DNA from: Rallus limicola
Taxonomy: Eukaryota; Chordata; Aves; Gruiformes; Rallidae
Length of the DNA stretch: 64,000 nucleotides
Assembly: GCA_022605955.1 (NCBI GenBank)
Contig: JAKCOZ010000001.1
Location: 79,906,520-79,970,519, forward strand
Direction: 5' to 3'
A program made the position numbers and the translations under genes. The notes below the pieces were generated by a model, which saw nothing but the letters and a program-made list of their open reading frames with translations, was not told where the DNA came from and made no database searches. How positions within the stretch are numbered: position 1 is the first letter of the stretch; the number at the start of each line of letters is the position of its first letter. This document shows, piece after piece, positions 23,216 through 33,312 of this stretch.

Positions 23216-23459
23216 CAAAATTACCTGCCGGAGGGAATGGTGGGAGGGATGCTTACACCAACGCAGAAGGCAAAAGATGCTCGGAGAACATCCCGTTCTT
23301 CACTGGCCACCTTAGGCGCCTGTTTAGCTCGCACTTGAGGGCAGGGACACAGCCTTGTTTCTGGGCACTTCGAGGCTGACTCAGGCGTAAATCCTCCAGT
23401 GCAAGGAGTGAAGGGACACTAAAGGAGGTTCTAGAGAGATGGGAGATAGTCTCTTCAGC

Positions 23460-23624
23460 CAAGTGGCAGGTGGAACAGGCTGCCCAGGGAGGTGGGTGAG
23501 TCACCATCCCTAGATGTGTTTCAAAAAAGGGTAGATCAGGTACTTAGAGATACGGTCTAGCATAGGACAGGGATGGTTGGACTCAATGATCTCAAAGGTC
23601 CTTTCCAACCTAGTGATTCTGTGA
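23460..23624 (+). mobile_element. CR1 LINE fragment, 3' end, plus strand
   Basis: GGTGGAACAGGCTGCCCAGGGAGGTGG, GAGTCACCATCCCTAGATG, GGTTGGACTCAATGATCTC and CCAACCTAGTGATTCTGTGA occur in the order of the CR1 3' end. It is 5'-truncated to about 165 bp, so only the last codons of ORF2 and the 3' UTR are represented. The motif set is nearer to the subfamily with 'AAGGTCCTTTCCAACCTA' than to that of the copy at 6628. Confidence 0.92.
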
Positions 23625-24774
23625 CACTTTCCAAGGAGAGCTCTGGAGTGGAGTGAGGAGAGATGCTGGGCTTCAGCAGTGGCAAGCTTTCATCTCAGGA
23701 TGATGGTAGCGGACTGAGCCACAACTTGAAGAGGGTGTTGGTGTCTTTTGAGGAGGCAGCTGGTGGGCCAGACCCCGCTATGCTAGCAGTTTACATTCCT
23801 CCTGATACAAGCCCTCAAATGGCTTTTGCTTGCTGAGGCTGGCTGGGGCTGCAGGCTGAGAAGGATCTGCTTCAGTTGGTGACCCTTTTGGTTCGTCCTC
23901 TGTCAGGGGAGGAACAGCCCGGGTCATGCATGAAATAGCTTACTTCGTCTTGCAGGGCAGAGTAGGACTGGAACTGATCGTGAGCGAAGGGTGTGCACCA
24001 GGGACGTACAGGGATCATGGGGGTTTGACAGCTTTAGCTACATTATCTGAACTCTGTAGGGTTAAGCTGGGTCTGTACCAGGCACTGGTATAAAGATGTC
24101 TTTAACCAGTGTAGTTCATTGTGTTCAGCTCAGGGAATTAAGCTTTAATGGTAAAAAGACCAAACACAGGCCTAGCAGTTGTTTTGATTGAGATGTCTGG
24201 TTGAGATTTCAGTGACTCAAATAGTCAGACCTGTACAGAGTATTGAGTTGACCAGCATGACCTACGCTTTGAAGCCTGATCTCAGTGGTAGCTGTCATAT
24301 ACAGAGCACCAGTTTAAAAGTCCAAACCCTGCTTAAAAAAAAAAAAAAAGGAGGTACTTGATAAGCAAAGGCACGGTGATGCAGTGCTGTTACCATTCCT
24401 GGGAGGTGGCATTTTCTCTGCTCCACAGCACCTTCGGTTCACAGAGTGGCTGATGATGTGTGGGGAGGGAAATAAGCAGCAAGAGCAAATGACCTCAGCA
24501 GCAGCAAAGAGCCTGGTTTCCATTGCAAATGCCCTTACTAGGATGGAAAAAGGTAGGGGGAAAAAAAAAAGTTGCAGAAAGTACAAGGTAAAAAAACGCC
24601 TGGAAAAGATGTCTTAAGCTGATTCCACACCAGCTTCAGCTGCTCCTAAAAGATGGTGGTGTTCCTTAAACATGTATTTAACCCTGTCCTCACATATGTT
24701 TTCTATTCCTTAAGAAAGGCAGATTCTCAAAACAACAGTGAATCCAGGTGAATCACACTGACTGCAGTATTTAT
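23625..24774. other. Unique non-coding DNA
   Basis: No gene or repeat body was recognised. It contains an A15 homopolymer (24335-24349) and a short A-rich stretch near 24560. Open frames at 24314-24617 on both strands are low-complexity. Confidence 0.65.
24335..24349 (+). repeat. A15 homopolymer
   Basis: Fifteen consecutive A residues followed by GGAGG. No retroposed sequence was recognised upstream. Confidence 0.9.
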
Positions 24775-24945
24775 CTTGGTCTCTAATCTGTACTTGATTT
24801 GTAATGTGCTTGGAGCAGGGGCTGTGTCTTTGGTCTTTGTAAGTGTAATACTTATTGTAGTGGATTTCTGTTCTGCAAATAACAGCTCCTGTGTGCTGCC
24901 TTCCTACAAAAAAAAATAAATTAAAGATAATAATAAATCACAGTC
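24775..24945 (+). mobile_element. Ancient MIR/L2-type repeat 3' end with A/T tail
   Basis: GATTTGTAATGTGCTTGGAGCAGGGGCTGTGTCTTTG follows the familiar end of an amniote repeat ('attgtaagctctttggggcagggactgtctttt'), then a GTAAGTGTAATACTTATTG part ('gtacagcgcctagcacaatgg'), an AACAGCTCC part ('ggctcctaggcgc'), and finally an AATAAATTAAAGATAATAATAA tail. The tail supports a plus-strand retroposon end. The family is known in reptiles and mammals. Its name is uncertain to me. Confidence 0.6.
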
Positions 24946-25189
24946 ATGTCTGATTCTGGAAAGACCAGTTGTGTGGGAGAGGAAAAGAACAGTGGTTGTT
25001 AAACCCAAATCATCGATGTTCCCGTACACTCTTAAAGTCATTGTCTCCTTTCAGTGCCTGCCCTTGCTACTTATTAAAAAGTAAAATGACTCCTCTAGGA
25101 TGAAGGCTCATTCTGCGGGTGCCGAAGATACCAGCTTTTAAGCTCTGGGGACAGGTGTGGTATCTGCCATCACTCACAGAGCTCAGAAA

Positions 25190-25345
25190 TCAAAATGCCT
25201 GCGCCTGTTATGTCAGTGAGAGCGTCTGCCTCACCCTGACAAAGGACTCACTTGACTGGTGGACTCAATATAATGAATTAGCTAGCTGAGCCAGTGTCGC
25301 TTTCCTCCCTCATCAAAGGTAATTAGCATTCCGTACCACCCTGGT
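25190..25345. other. Candidate conserved non-coding element
   Basis: Contains TGACAAAGGACTCACTTGACTGG, ATAATGAATTAGCTAGCTGAG and CATCAAAGGTAATTAGCATTCC. The last joins a TCF/LEF-type core (ATCAAAG) to a homeodomain core (TAATTA). Inference from motifs only. Confidence 0.3.
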
Positions 25346-28029
25346 CCCTCAAGCCACAGGAGTCCCCACCTTTGCTCTGAGGTGCTACAAGGAGATCAGC
25401 TCTAACCCCAGACCCTCCAATTTTCCATGTTACAAATGATGGCACTTGCCAGACCTCTACCTCCTTTTTGCCCTTGGGACCTCTCCATGAAGACACCTGT
25501 CTTATTAGATTAGGACAGTTCCCTGTGGGGACATGGAGATGTATGGATCATGTCTACCGCAGTTTCCATCTCCAAACTATGACACGTCATCGATCAGCAA
25601 CTTTCTGCTCTTGTGTCTCCTCTCTCAGTCATTAATGACCTTGATGGACACCTTCTGCTGTGAAAGCGTATCGTGCTGCCATGTTTTTTACAGCACTGAA
25701 AAACATGCTTGTGATGCCATCAGAAGCCTCCTGTTTCTTCTCCAGCACTGAAATCTTTGCTATATCCACAGTGGAGAGAACATTAGCATGAATGAACATG
25801 ATGGAGGGCTATAAAGTTTTTATTATTGCAATTTTAGGCTGTTCATCTTACGAGTGGCAAACTAACTCCTTGGGAGGGAAGTGCTTTGGGAAGCACTCTC
25901 TGAGCAGTTTGGGGAGGAATCCCAGTGGGGACAGAAGAGAGGAAGGACAAGAGAATTTGTGTCGTTCATAAAAGCAGAATAAAGGCAGTTTGCCATAATC
26001 CACCCTCAGCTACACTCAGGTAGTGTGAAATTGTTGTCTTGAACTGGCCTGCTCTGGTATAACGGAGAACAGTATTTAGCCTCTTATACGTGCTAGTTTG
26101 GGACTGGGTAATATGATTAATAAAAAGCTGCTTGCACAATACCCAGCACAGCTGCCGTGGCACATGTACACGTTCTGGGCTTGTGGATGAATAGGCTCTG
26201 AATGCGTAAGCACTTCTCTTGTATTTACTCCCCTTGGCCCTCCTCCCCCTTTAAAAAAGACAATTTCTGTGCATCTTTCCTTGGTCTCTCAGCTGTGACT
26301 TTCAGACAGGTTTGGGTAAGTCTGTGTGGGTGTGGGTTGTTTTGTCACATATTACCAGGGCACTGCAGAGCTCTCTGAGTTTAAATTTATGTGTTCCGGC
26401 TTTTATTGCTGTGCCACTTGGCTCTTTTGAATTATCTCAGTCACCAAATGAATTTTATAGTCCATTGGGGGCTGTCCATGCTTGTTAAGGTGATATTTCC
26501 ATCTCCAGCGTGCCGTGGAATTTCATCTGCCACGCAGTGATCGCTTCTACCCGCCAGCTGCCTATCGCTTCTTCAAGAAACATCTCTGCTCCTTGGAGAC
26601 TCGTGCAGTTATGGGATCAGCTCAGGGGGTGGGGTTGGCTTCTGGAAAAAAGTCCAACTCACAGCACACAACAGGGCATAACTTCTGCTCGGGAAAGAGG
26701 AGAAATAGGCGCTGTTGTAACATTGGGTTGTGCCAGCTGTCGAGCTGGCTCTGTTTGGTGTAGAGAACCGGAAAGGTGCGTGCACCCCTGGGTCCCACTT
26801 TGAGCGTTTCAGGTGCATGCCCCAATAAAGAGAGGTTATCAAGCAGAGGAGGTGGTCCCGTGGTAGGTAACTACAGAAATGGCATGGGCATACAGCTGCA
26901 GGAACCCCAGACTGCGCTGTCACCTGATGTTCTGCCGACAGTGCCAAGCCTGTTACCTGGGCCTGACTGGACAAAGGGATGTTTGACTTTCTGTGGGGTT
27001 TCTTACAGCACATGCCCTAAGGGCTTGGCTGTGATCAAGACTCCATCTTTGTGCAGAGCTGCTTCCTCTGTTTTTGTGATTAGGACACTGATATTGTGCT
27101 CCATCAATGATGCAGACACACCAGACCCAGACTTCTCTTGCTCTTTTGCTCTTCCTCTTGATGCCACCCTTTTATCTGCATTAAGCAGACACGTCTCCCT
27201 CTTACAGATGGGGTTCTCATTTTGTGAATGGCTGCCGAATGTTGCTTCACTGAAGTCGTCAGTGATTTTGGGGGCATTTTGGAGAGAGCTCCCCATGCCT
27301 GCCATCAGGTCTCATATTGCAGCAGACCTGCATGGTGGCAGAAGTGGGAGGGGATATGAGGAATTTATCACTCTGCAGTGATGAATGGTTGGGACTTCAT
27401 ATGGTGCTGCAGTGTGAGGAGTAGTCCAAGGACAGACCTAATAAGCTTGCAGTCCTAGCAGGCGTCACACAAGTCTCACTCTCCAGCTCTGTGTCCAAAG
27501 GTCCGGCATCATCTCCCTTCTTTCCCAGGAGACTTTATGTCATCCCAGCATTCCTCCTAGGAGCCCTACAGACATACTTGGCATTGCTGTTTAAATGTAT
27601 CAAAATGCTCGTCTCTGTCTTGGAACCTCTTTCCTGTTTTTCTTGGGACTGCTACCAAAATAGCAAATGTGTGTCCCCTGTGCCCCTTGCTGGCTGGGCT
27701 GGCCAGCAGCCCTTGTGCTTCTGCAGCCCTGGGAATCTGCGGCTAGAGAGATCAGCTCTGGTTTTCAGCCACTGTATGTTACCCATGCCATAGGTAGGAT
27801 ACTGGATGTTTTTCAGATGAGCTGAGGTTCTTACATTTTTTGCCCTGATCCCCATAGCAGAGCTCCCGTAGGAATAAACCACTGGAAGATAACTTCCCAG
27901 TTTCTTTTTTCTGTGCAGAGGGCTCCTGATGGTATTTCTCTGTGAGTCTCTACCGGACTTAAATGTGATGTTGTTTCCTTTCCTTGCTCCTCCTTTGTAA
28001 ACTACAAATCAGTGATACATTGCAGCTGT

Positions 28030-28330
28030 TTCCACGATTCATTTTCTTAAGCCTGTCATAAGGCTAATTGGTTTTCAGTTGAAGTCGTGGATCTTGCAAA
28101 TTACTATGTGTGGGTACTTTGCAGGATCCAGGCCCCAAATTTTCATTCTCCGCTGTCATTAGGTGTGCTAGAGCCTCTGTTAATCCCTCTTCAGCTAACT
28201 GTCCTCTTACAGCAATTTAACTGCTTCGTATTAACCCGGCGTGGCTCTTCCTTCTGGGTCCAGCTGCATTCCTATGTCACCCTTGTGGTAGCCCTTCCCT
28301 GGCTCCTACCGTGTCCAAATAAAAGCAAAT
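28030..28330. other. Candidate conserved non-coding element
   Basis: Contains CATAAGGCTAATTGG, GCAAATTACTATGTG, GCTGTCATTAGGTG, CAGCAATTTAACTGC and TATTAACCCGGCGTGG, with repeated homeodomain-type cores and retained CpGs. There is an open frame at 28087-28335 with no recognisable domain. Confidence 0.3.
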
Positions 28331-28929
28331 TTTAAACAACATCAAGTTTAGAGCTATACATTTCCTCCTTTTCATCCCATTCTGCCCCTCCAAAAGGAAA
28401 AAGATTCCTGTAAGGAGTTACCATGTCCATCATTTATCTAAATGATACATACCTGGCGTTTTTAATCTCCCCTCATGAATCCATCCTTCCGAGGCCTTAT
28501 CTAGTGTAGCCGCCTGGAAATTAGAAAAAGAAAATAGAGCCCGTGATAGGAAGATGCCTGAAATGTCTTCTTGGGGGAGGGAGAGGAGCAGAGGAGGGAC
28601 TGAGCGATAGCAAATAGAGCTTGGTATGTTACAACCCCTTGCATCTATGGTTCTCAGCGTACTTTGCAAACAGGAAAGTGAATTAAGGGTCACCATGTCC
28701 CCGTGAGGCTGGGAAGCCTTGTCACTTAACGCTGGTCGTTATGAAGCACGTGCAGCTGTTGGAACTGCTCAGCCACTGCAGGGATATAGAGGTAATTTCT
28801 TCCCGATGCAGGAAATTAGCTTCTACCTTCTTCAGTTGGAGGTGGAGAGCTCCCATTAGGAGCAGAAGGCCTCTGAGAGAGATGAAAAATTCTGACCCCT
28901 TTTATTAAAGGTAATGGGATTAAATGTGA

Positions 28930-29082
28930 ATACATTATAAATGCTCTGTATTTTAGAGGCAGGAAAATTCAGACACAGAAAGACAAGGTGATATGTCCAG
29001 CATCACGCAGCAAACTAGAGACAGAGGCAGGGAATCTGCATCAGTTGCTTTGACTGCAGAACAATCCTCCTTTCTGCAAGTA
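28930..29082 (-). mobile_element. Ancient MIR/L2 repeat, minus strand
   Basis: Reads as the reverse complement of the MIR/L2 3' region: ATTTTAGAGGCAGGAAAATTCAGACACAG ('attttacagatggggaaactgaggcacag'), GACAAGGTGATATGTCCAGCATCACGCAGCAAACTAGAGACAGAGGCAGGGAATC ('ttaagtgacttgcccaaggtcacacagcaag...ggcagagctgggatt'), then TTGACTGCAGAACAATCC. The alignment is nearly continuous by eye over about 120 bp, which is good preservation for a repeat that predates amniote divergence. Confidence 0.7.
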
Positions 29083-29539
29083 GCAGCAAGTTTCCCCTAC
29101 TTGTGGCCAGCAGCATGAAATTTGGGCTATACAGCTAGGGATTCGATTGAATGGCTTTATCAGAAACTCCAGATTTGCTTACAGGCACCAAGGGAACAGT
29201 CTTTCTCCGGAGATTTCCACCACATCCCGCTTTAAGGAAGATTGTTTTCAAGGAAGATGAGAGCAGCTGTCTTTCTGGTGGTATCTTCACATTCCACACT
29301 GGGTGCCCCCAGCTCCGTGAAGGCACACTGGCCTGCCCTGAGATGAGATAGCAGAAGGCACCAATTCTGGGTTTGGGTTTTTTTTCCAGGTTTGGCTGAA
29401 TTTCTTAATGTAGACTTGCATTTGTTCTTCTCTTACCCTTACTGCTCCAACCCATCCCCAATAATTATCTCTCAGATTCATCCTTTTCCTCCATCCTGCC
29501 TCTCCTTAACTGCTTGTTCAGATTAGGAAACATCCTTTC

Positions 29540-29620
29540 AGTCTCTCTCTCTCTCATCCTCATTAAATCTTCTTTTTATTTTTTTTTCTTTATCTTCATC
29601 TCCTCCTTCCTAGACTGTCA
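29540..29620 (+). repeat. Polypyrimidine low-complexity tract
   Basis: (TC)n near 29540-29556 followed by T-rich and CT-rich sequence. It has microsatellite character and is not part of a recognised element. Confidence 0.75.
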
Positions 29621-29629
29621 CTAAATTAA

Positions 29630-29840
29630 AAGAGAGGGGAAAAAAAGTGAAGAAAAGCTCTTTAATGTGTTTTAAAAAACTCTCTTTGAAAACGATACCG
29701 TTTGTGTCGCTTCTCCCTGTGTCTCTCTTGCTGCCTATATTTTTTTATATATTTTTTATGGACTAAACTAAAAATTGGCTTATTGATAAAAGCCACAGTG
29801 GCTGCTGTTTGCTGATGATTAGGTGCAAAGAAGAGGCTTT
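29630..29840. other. Candidate conserved non-coding element
   Basis: Contains CTCTTTAATGTG, GAAAACGATACCG, an AT run (TATATTTTTTTATATATTTTTT) and CTTATTGATAAAAGCCACAGTGGCTGC. The last holds the odd palindrome AGCCAC-A-GTGGCT at 29791-29803. Enhancer status is inferred from composition only. Confidence 0.28.
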
Positions 29841-32800
29841 TCCCTGTTAAGATGGGTAAATATGCAAAAGATGTTATTTAAATTGAAAGGACAGGCTGAG
29901 AGCGTCCATTCCTCCTCCCTCCAACACCCCATGTCACAGGCACAGATGTCCAGGAAAAATACTGGACCAGAATCTAAAGATAAAAGCAGATTTACCCACA
30001 AATGTGCACTTAACCCCAGGCACTGATTCCAGAAACTGCTGATGTCTCCAGGCCCTTGAGAAATGTCCCGGTTGCTAGCAGACTGCAAATTGCAGCATCT
30101 CAACCCTCATGGCTTCCATTAGTCGGCCCTAGATAGGAAATGGTACAGAAGAGCAGCTTCTTACCCGATGGGAGTGGGAATGGGATGTTCTGTTTCAAAA
30201 AGAAAAAGAAAACGGTAGCACTTTGCTGGTTTGAAATACAGGAGGACTCAGACCAAAACATCTCCTCAAAGTACCCTTAAGTTTGGGAAATTTGTCATCT
30301 GGATCCACGTGCAAGGAGGCATTGAAGTCAGGAAGGACCACTAATTCATCTGAGCTCTGATCTAAAAGGGTTACTATGATACGAGCATGTCAGTCCATGC
30401 TCTTTGTTGCTGTAGCTACCTCTGGTGCTAAGAGAAAGGAAATTGCAGAGGCCCAGGCTTCTGCGTTGGCCACATGCATCTACCCAGAGCTGTGTGCCTT
30501 TAGCAAGTAAAGCTTACGTCCTTGCAGCTTTGGAGCTGTTGTCAAACAAGCCAACCAGTTTGAAGGCATCTTGCTGCAATTACACTTCTGATGTTGGTAA
30601 CGGGGATTGGTAACTCCTGGTCATGGACATCCAGACCATCTGTGTAGTCCAGTTTAGCCAACTGCCTGGGCACCAACATGAAAGAGCTGGGTTTGATGGC
30701 TGCATGTAGAATCAAAGCAGCACTGGTTGGAGGGGACCACTCACTGGGCCTCTGGTCTCCAGCCCAAGCTTCTGCTTGAAGCCAGACATCTCCCAGGAGC
30801 CAGTGTGTCAAGATCAAAAGAGCCACATCTCCGTGGGTTCATTTCCTCTTCTCCCAACTTTCCCTGCCCTGCCACTACCACTACCTCCCTGTCATCACGA
30901 GGGCAGCCTTGGCTGCCTATCCCAATGTCAGTTCCAGAGGCACATGAGGTGGCATGTTGCAGAGCCACTGTGAATCTGGATAAGCTTATTCACTTAGGAC
31001 TTCTCTGTTTGCCTATAGCACACTTGTGAGTTGAAACCTGCTTCAGCCATTGGTGACCACTGCCACAGAAGGCAAGAAAACAGGTGGGGATTTCTGTGTA
31101 AAGGCCCTACTGTGGGAGGTGTGTGGGTTACTGGGAGAAAGAAGGGAATCTAGATAATTAGGAAGCACGATAAACTCTTACTCTTCCAGTCAGTCCATCA
31201 TCCCCCCCCTCCACCTGTCTGTAAAGTCCATTACACAAGTAAAAAGGTACTTCATGACTTTCTGATGGAATACCCGGCAGAAGCCCAGGAGAACATTCTT
31301 GCCCAGGTGAGACTGTGGTGAACATCTTCTGTCCAGCATGTGCTCAAACAGGGGAAAAAAAGTGTGGAAGTATGAAAAGGGAAAGGAAAAACTACAAATT
31401 GATAAAACAAAGAATTCAAACAGAAAAAGCAAAGTAGGACACAGATGGAAAACTGATGGCAGAAAGAGGAAAGTCAATACAAGTTCTCCTCAAGAGATGG
31501 ATCTGATCTTGGAATGGTCGTTTATATTTTTTCCCCAACTGGTAACCTGTCAGGAAGCAGTGGAGTGAAGCTCTTACACTGTGGGTAAATTCAGCTGTAT
31601 TTAATCATTGATGTCATTTGTATGGGATGACAACACATAATAATACAATTTGGCATCGCTGCACAGATCCAAGGAACTCTGTGGCCCTTTTTAGCTTACC
31701 TTTCATAGTGACTAAGACTGGGCTCTCCAACAGCAGCCTCAACAAAATGTTGCTGGGGATCTAGCATAGGTGTAAATGGAGCAGGGGAGGATGGTTTATG
31801 CCAGACCTGTGACCTGATTTGTGCTGGTGGTGCCTCCCTCAGAGGCAGAAACCGGTCCGCCTTCTGTGGTGATGCCAAACACAGCCCAGAGCACATCCCT
31901 CTGCGCTTCAAGCTGTAGCGTTACAAACTTGCCTCTGCCTTTCCCATTTCCCTACGATCCTGCCTTTTAGCTGCACCTTGCTTCCTTAGTACGTAAGTGA
32001 GGGTGATAGCCCCATGCCTTGGTGCCTGGAGTTGGTACTCCTCAAAAAACCCCCATGAGGCTCAGTGGTAACATGAATCCTAACAGTAGGGACACCGGTA
32101 ATGTCTTCTGTCTAAGAGACACTGCAGGCATTTGCCAGACCAGCCTCTGCAGTTGTCTTCAGCGTTTATTCACTAATTGCTAGTGAATTGCTCCCGTGGA
32201 GTACTTTGATTTTGATGACTTGCGTAAGTGGCACATTTGTTCCCAGGCAAGGTTTGAGAGTGGGAACAAATCTAGTTTATTCTGATAAAGTGAAAATTAA
32301 GACAGTGGGCTACACTACTGGAAACAAGAGTTACACAAAATGAGTTACTGTAACACACAGCCAGTTATCTATATGGCACTCCCGCTCCCTTCCCAGCTCT
32401 TCCTTCAGGAGCTCTCTCCCAGCCTGTGGCTCCTGCAGCTCCGTGAGTGCAAAGGGAACACCAGGAGATAGGGTATGTGACATACAGCCTTCCAGGATAT
32501 ACCTGTTCCTCATCAAGGAACAATGGTGCCTTTTCAAAGCTACTCCCGTCCCTGCTGTTCTTGCTGGTTATTGTTACTCAGTGAAGGAGGGTGCACACTG
32601 GTGTAGTTCTTTCCCTTCCCGATACGCTGTTCAGAGGACTTCTGCTTGGAGCGTCCTGCTCAGGGTTTGATGCCTTCCTGTAAGAAATGTAAACGAATCG
32701 TTCTCAGCGTTGCATCTCCAGCACAAACATCAGGCCCTTTGCTTTCTTTAATGCAGGCACTTGGGCAGGTGGGTCTTCCATGGCTCACATAGATCCAAGC

Positions 32801-32855
32801 AGAGCTGTCAAATGCTAAGATGGTGGGACAGTCACTGTTGGGCTGAAGTTCTTAT

Positions 32856-32870
32856 GGGGGTGGGGGGGGG
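32856..32870 (+). repeat. G-rich tract G5-T-G9
   Basis: Fourteen G residues are interrupted once by T. It can form a G-quadruplex in principle and is prone to sequencing slippage. Confidence 0.85.
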
Positions 32871-33287
32871 TGCGATACTTCTGTGCCATCACCCAGTAAG
32901 GAGGGAGAGCAGGAATGATCCCTGTGGGGTTGCTCACAAAGTCACTCCCTGACAGAGGTTAAAAGAAGATGGTTTTTAAGAGCACCTTGTCTTCCTAAGC
33001 AGCTGCAGGCTGTTCCTGCTCCTGGCTGTGCTGTCTTCTGTCTTTTTGTTCCTCTTCATACCCTTTTGCTGTCTTGTGTACTCCTGTGGGAGTCTCTGAG
33101 GGACTATGAGAGTTTCCTCCCCCAGTTACTCTCATGGGACTCAGCACTCCAGGGTATCACGACTCCTGGGCCCATGAACCCAAAAACAACCAAGCATTGG
33201 AGGCTGGGGTTTTGCTGGGGAGAAGTTCAGATCACAGTGGTATGAGGGAGGGAGGTTTACAAGCTTCCTCAGACCTGGAACATGATC

Positions 33288-33312
33288 AATTAAACATGAA
33301 ATATGTTTAATT
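33288..33312. repeat. AT-rich inverted repeat, 10-bp arms
   Basis: AATTAAACAT (33288-33297) and ATGTTTAATT (33303-33312) are perfect reverse complements around the loop GAAAT. Each arm contains a forkhead-like GTTTAA/TTAAAC core. It is a candidate paired protein-binding site or hairpin. Confidence 0.9.

Larger units (their letters stand above)
13016..23459. other. Unique non-coding DNA with candidate regulatory blocks
   Basis: About 10 kb without any recognisable gene or CR1. Separately listed: an imperfect 27-bp duplication (18282-18335), a likely conserved block (19300-19560), a 19-bp palindrome followed by a 30-bp tandem duplication (20572-20655), an A-rich run (21115-21175) and two further likely conserved blocks (21480-21700 and 22860-23215). 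Sections 13016-18280, 18340-19300, 19560-20570, 20660-21110 and 21700-22860 contain only short open frames without known domains. Confidence 0.65.
24946..28929. other. Unique non-coding DNA
   Basis: No gene was recognised. The longest open frame (26776-27381, plus, 201 codons) begins at GTG, shows no domain and overlaps opposite-strand frames. Likely conserved blocks at 25190-25345 and 28030-28330 are listed separately. Confidence 0.65.

Noticed and set aside
26776..27381. 201-codon plus-strand open frame
   Set aside because: Starts at GTG, has no recognisable domain and overlaps opposite-strand frames. One frame of this length is expected by chance among thousands of stop-to-stop intervals in 64 kb.
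31189..31308. Exon-like interval with acceptor CTCTTCCAG and donor CCCAG-GTGAGA
   Set aside because: One frame is open and reads fairly protein-like (VLHDFLMEYPAEAQEN), but the interval begins with a C8 run coding for proline repeats, no partner exon was found and such intervals are common by chance.
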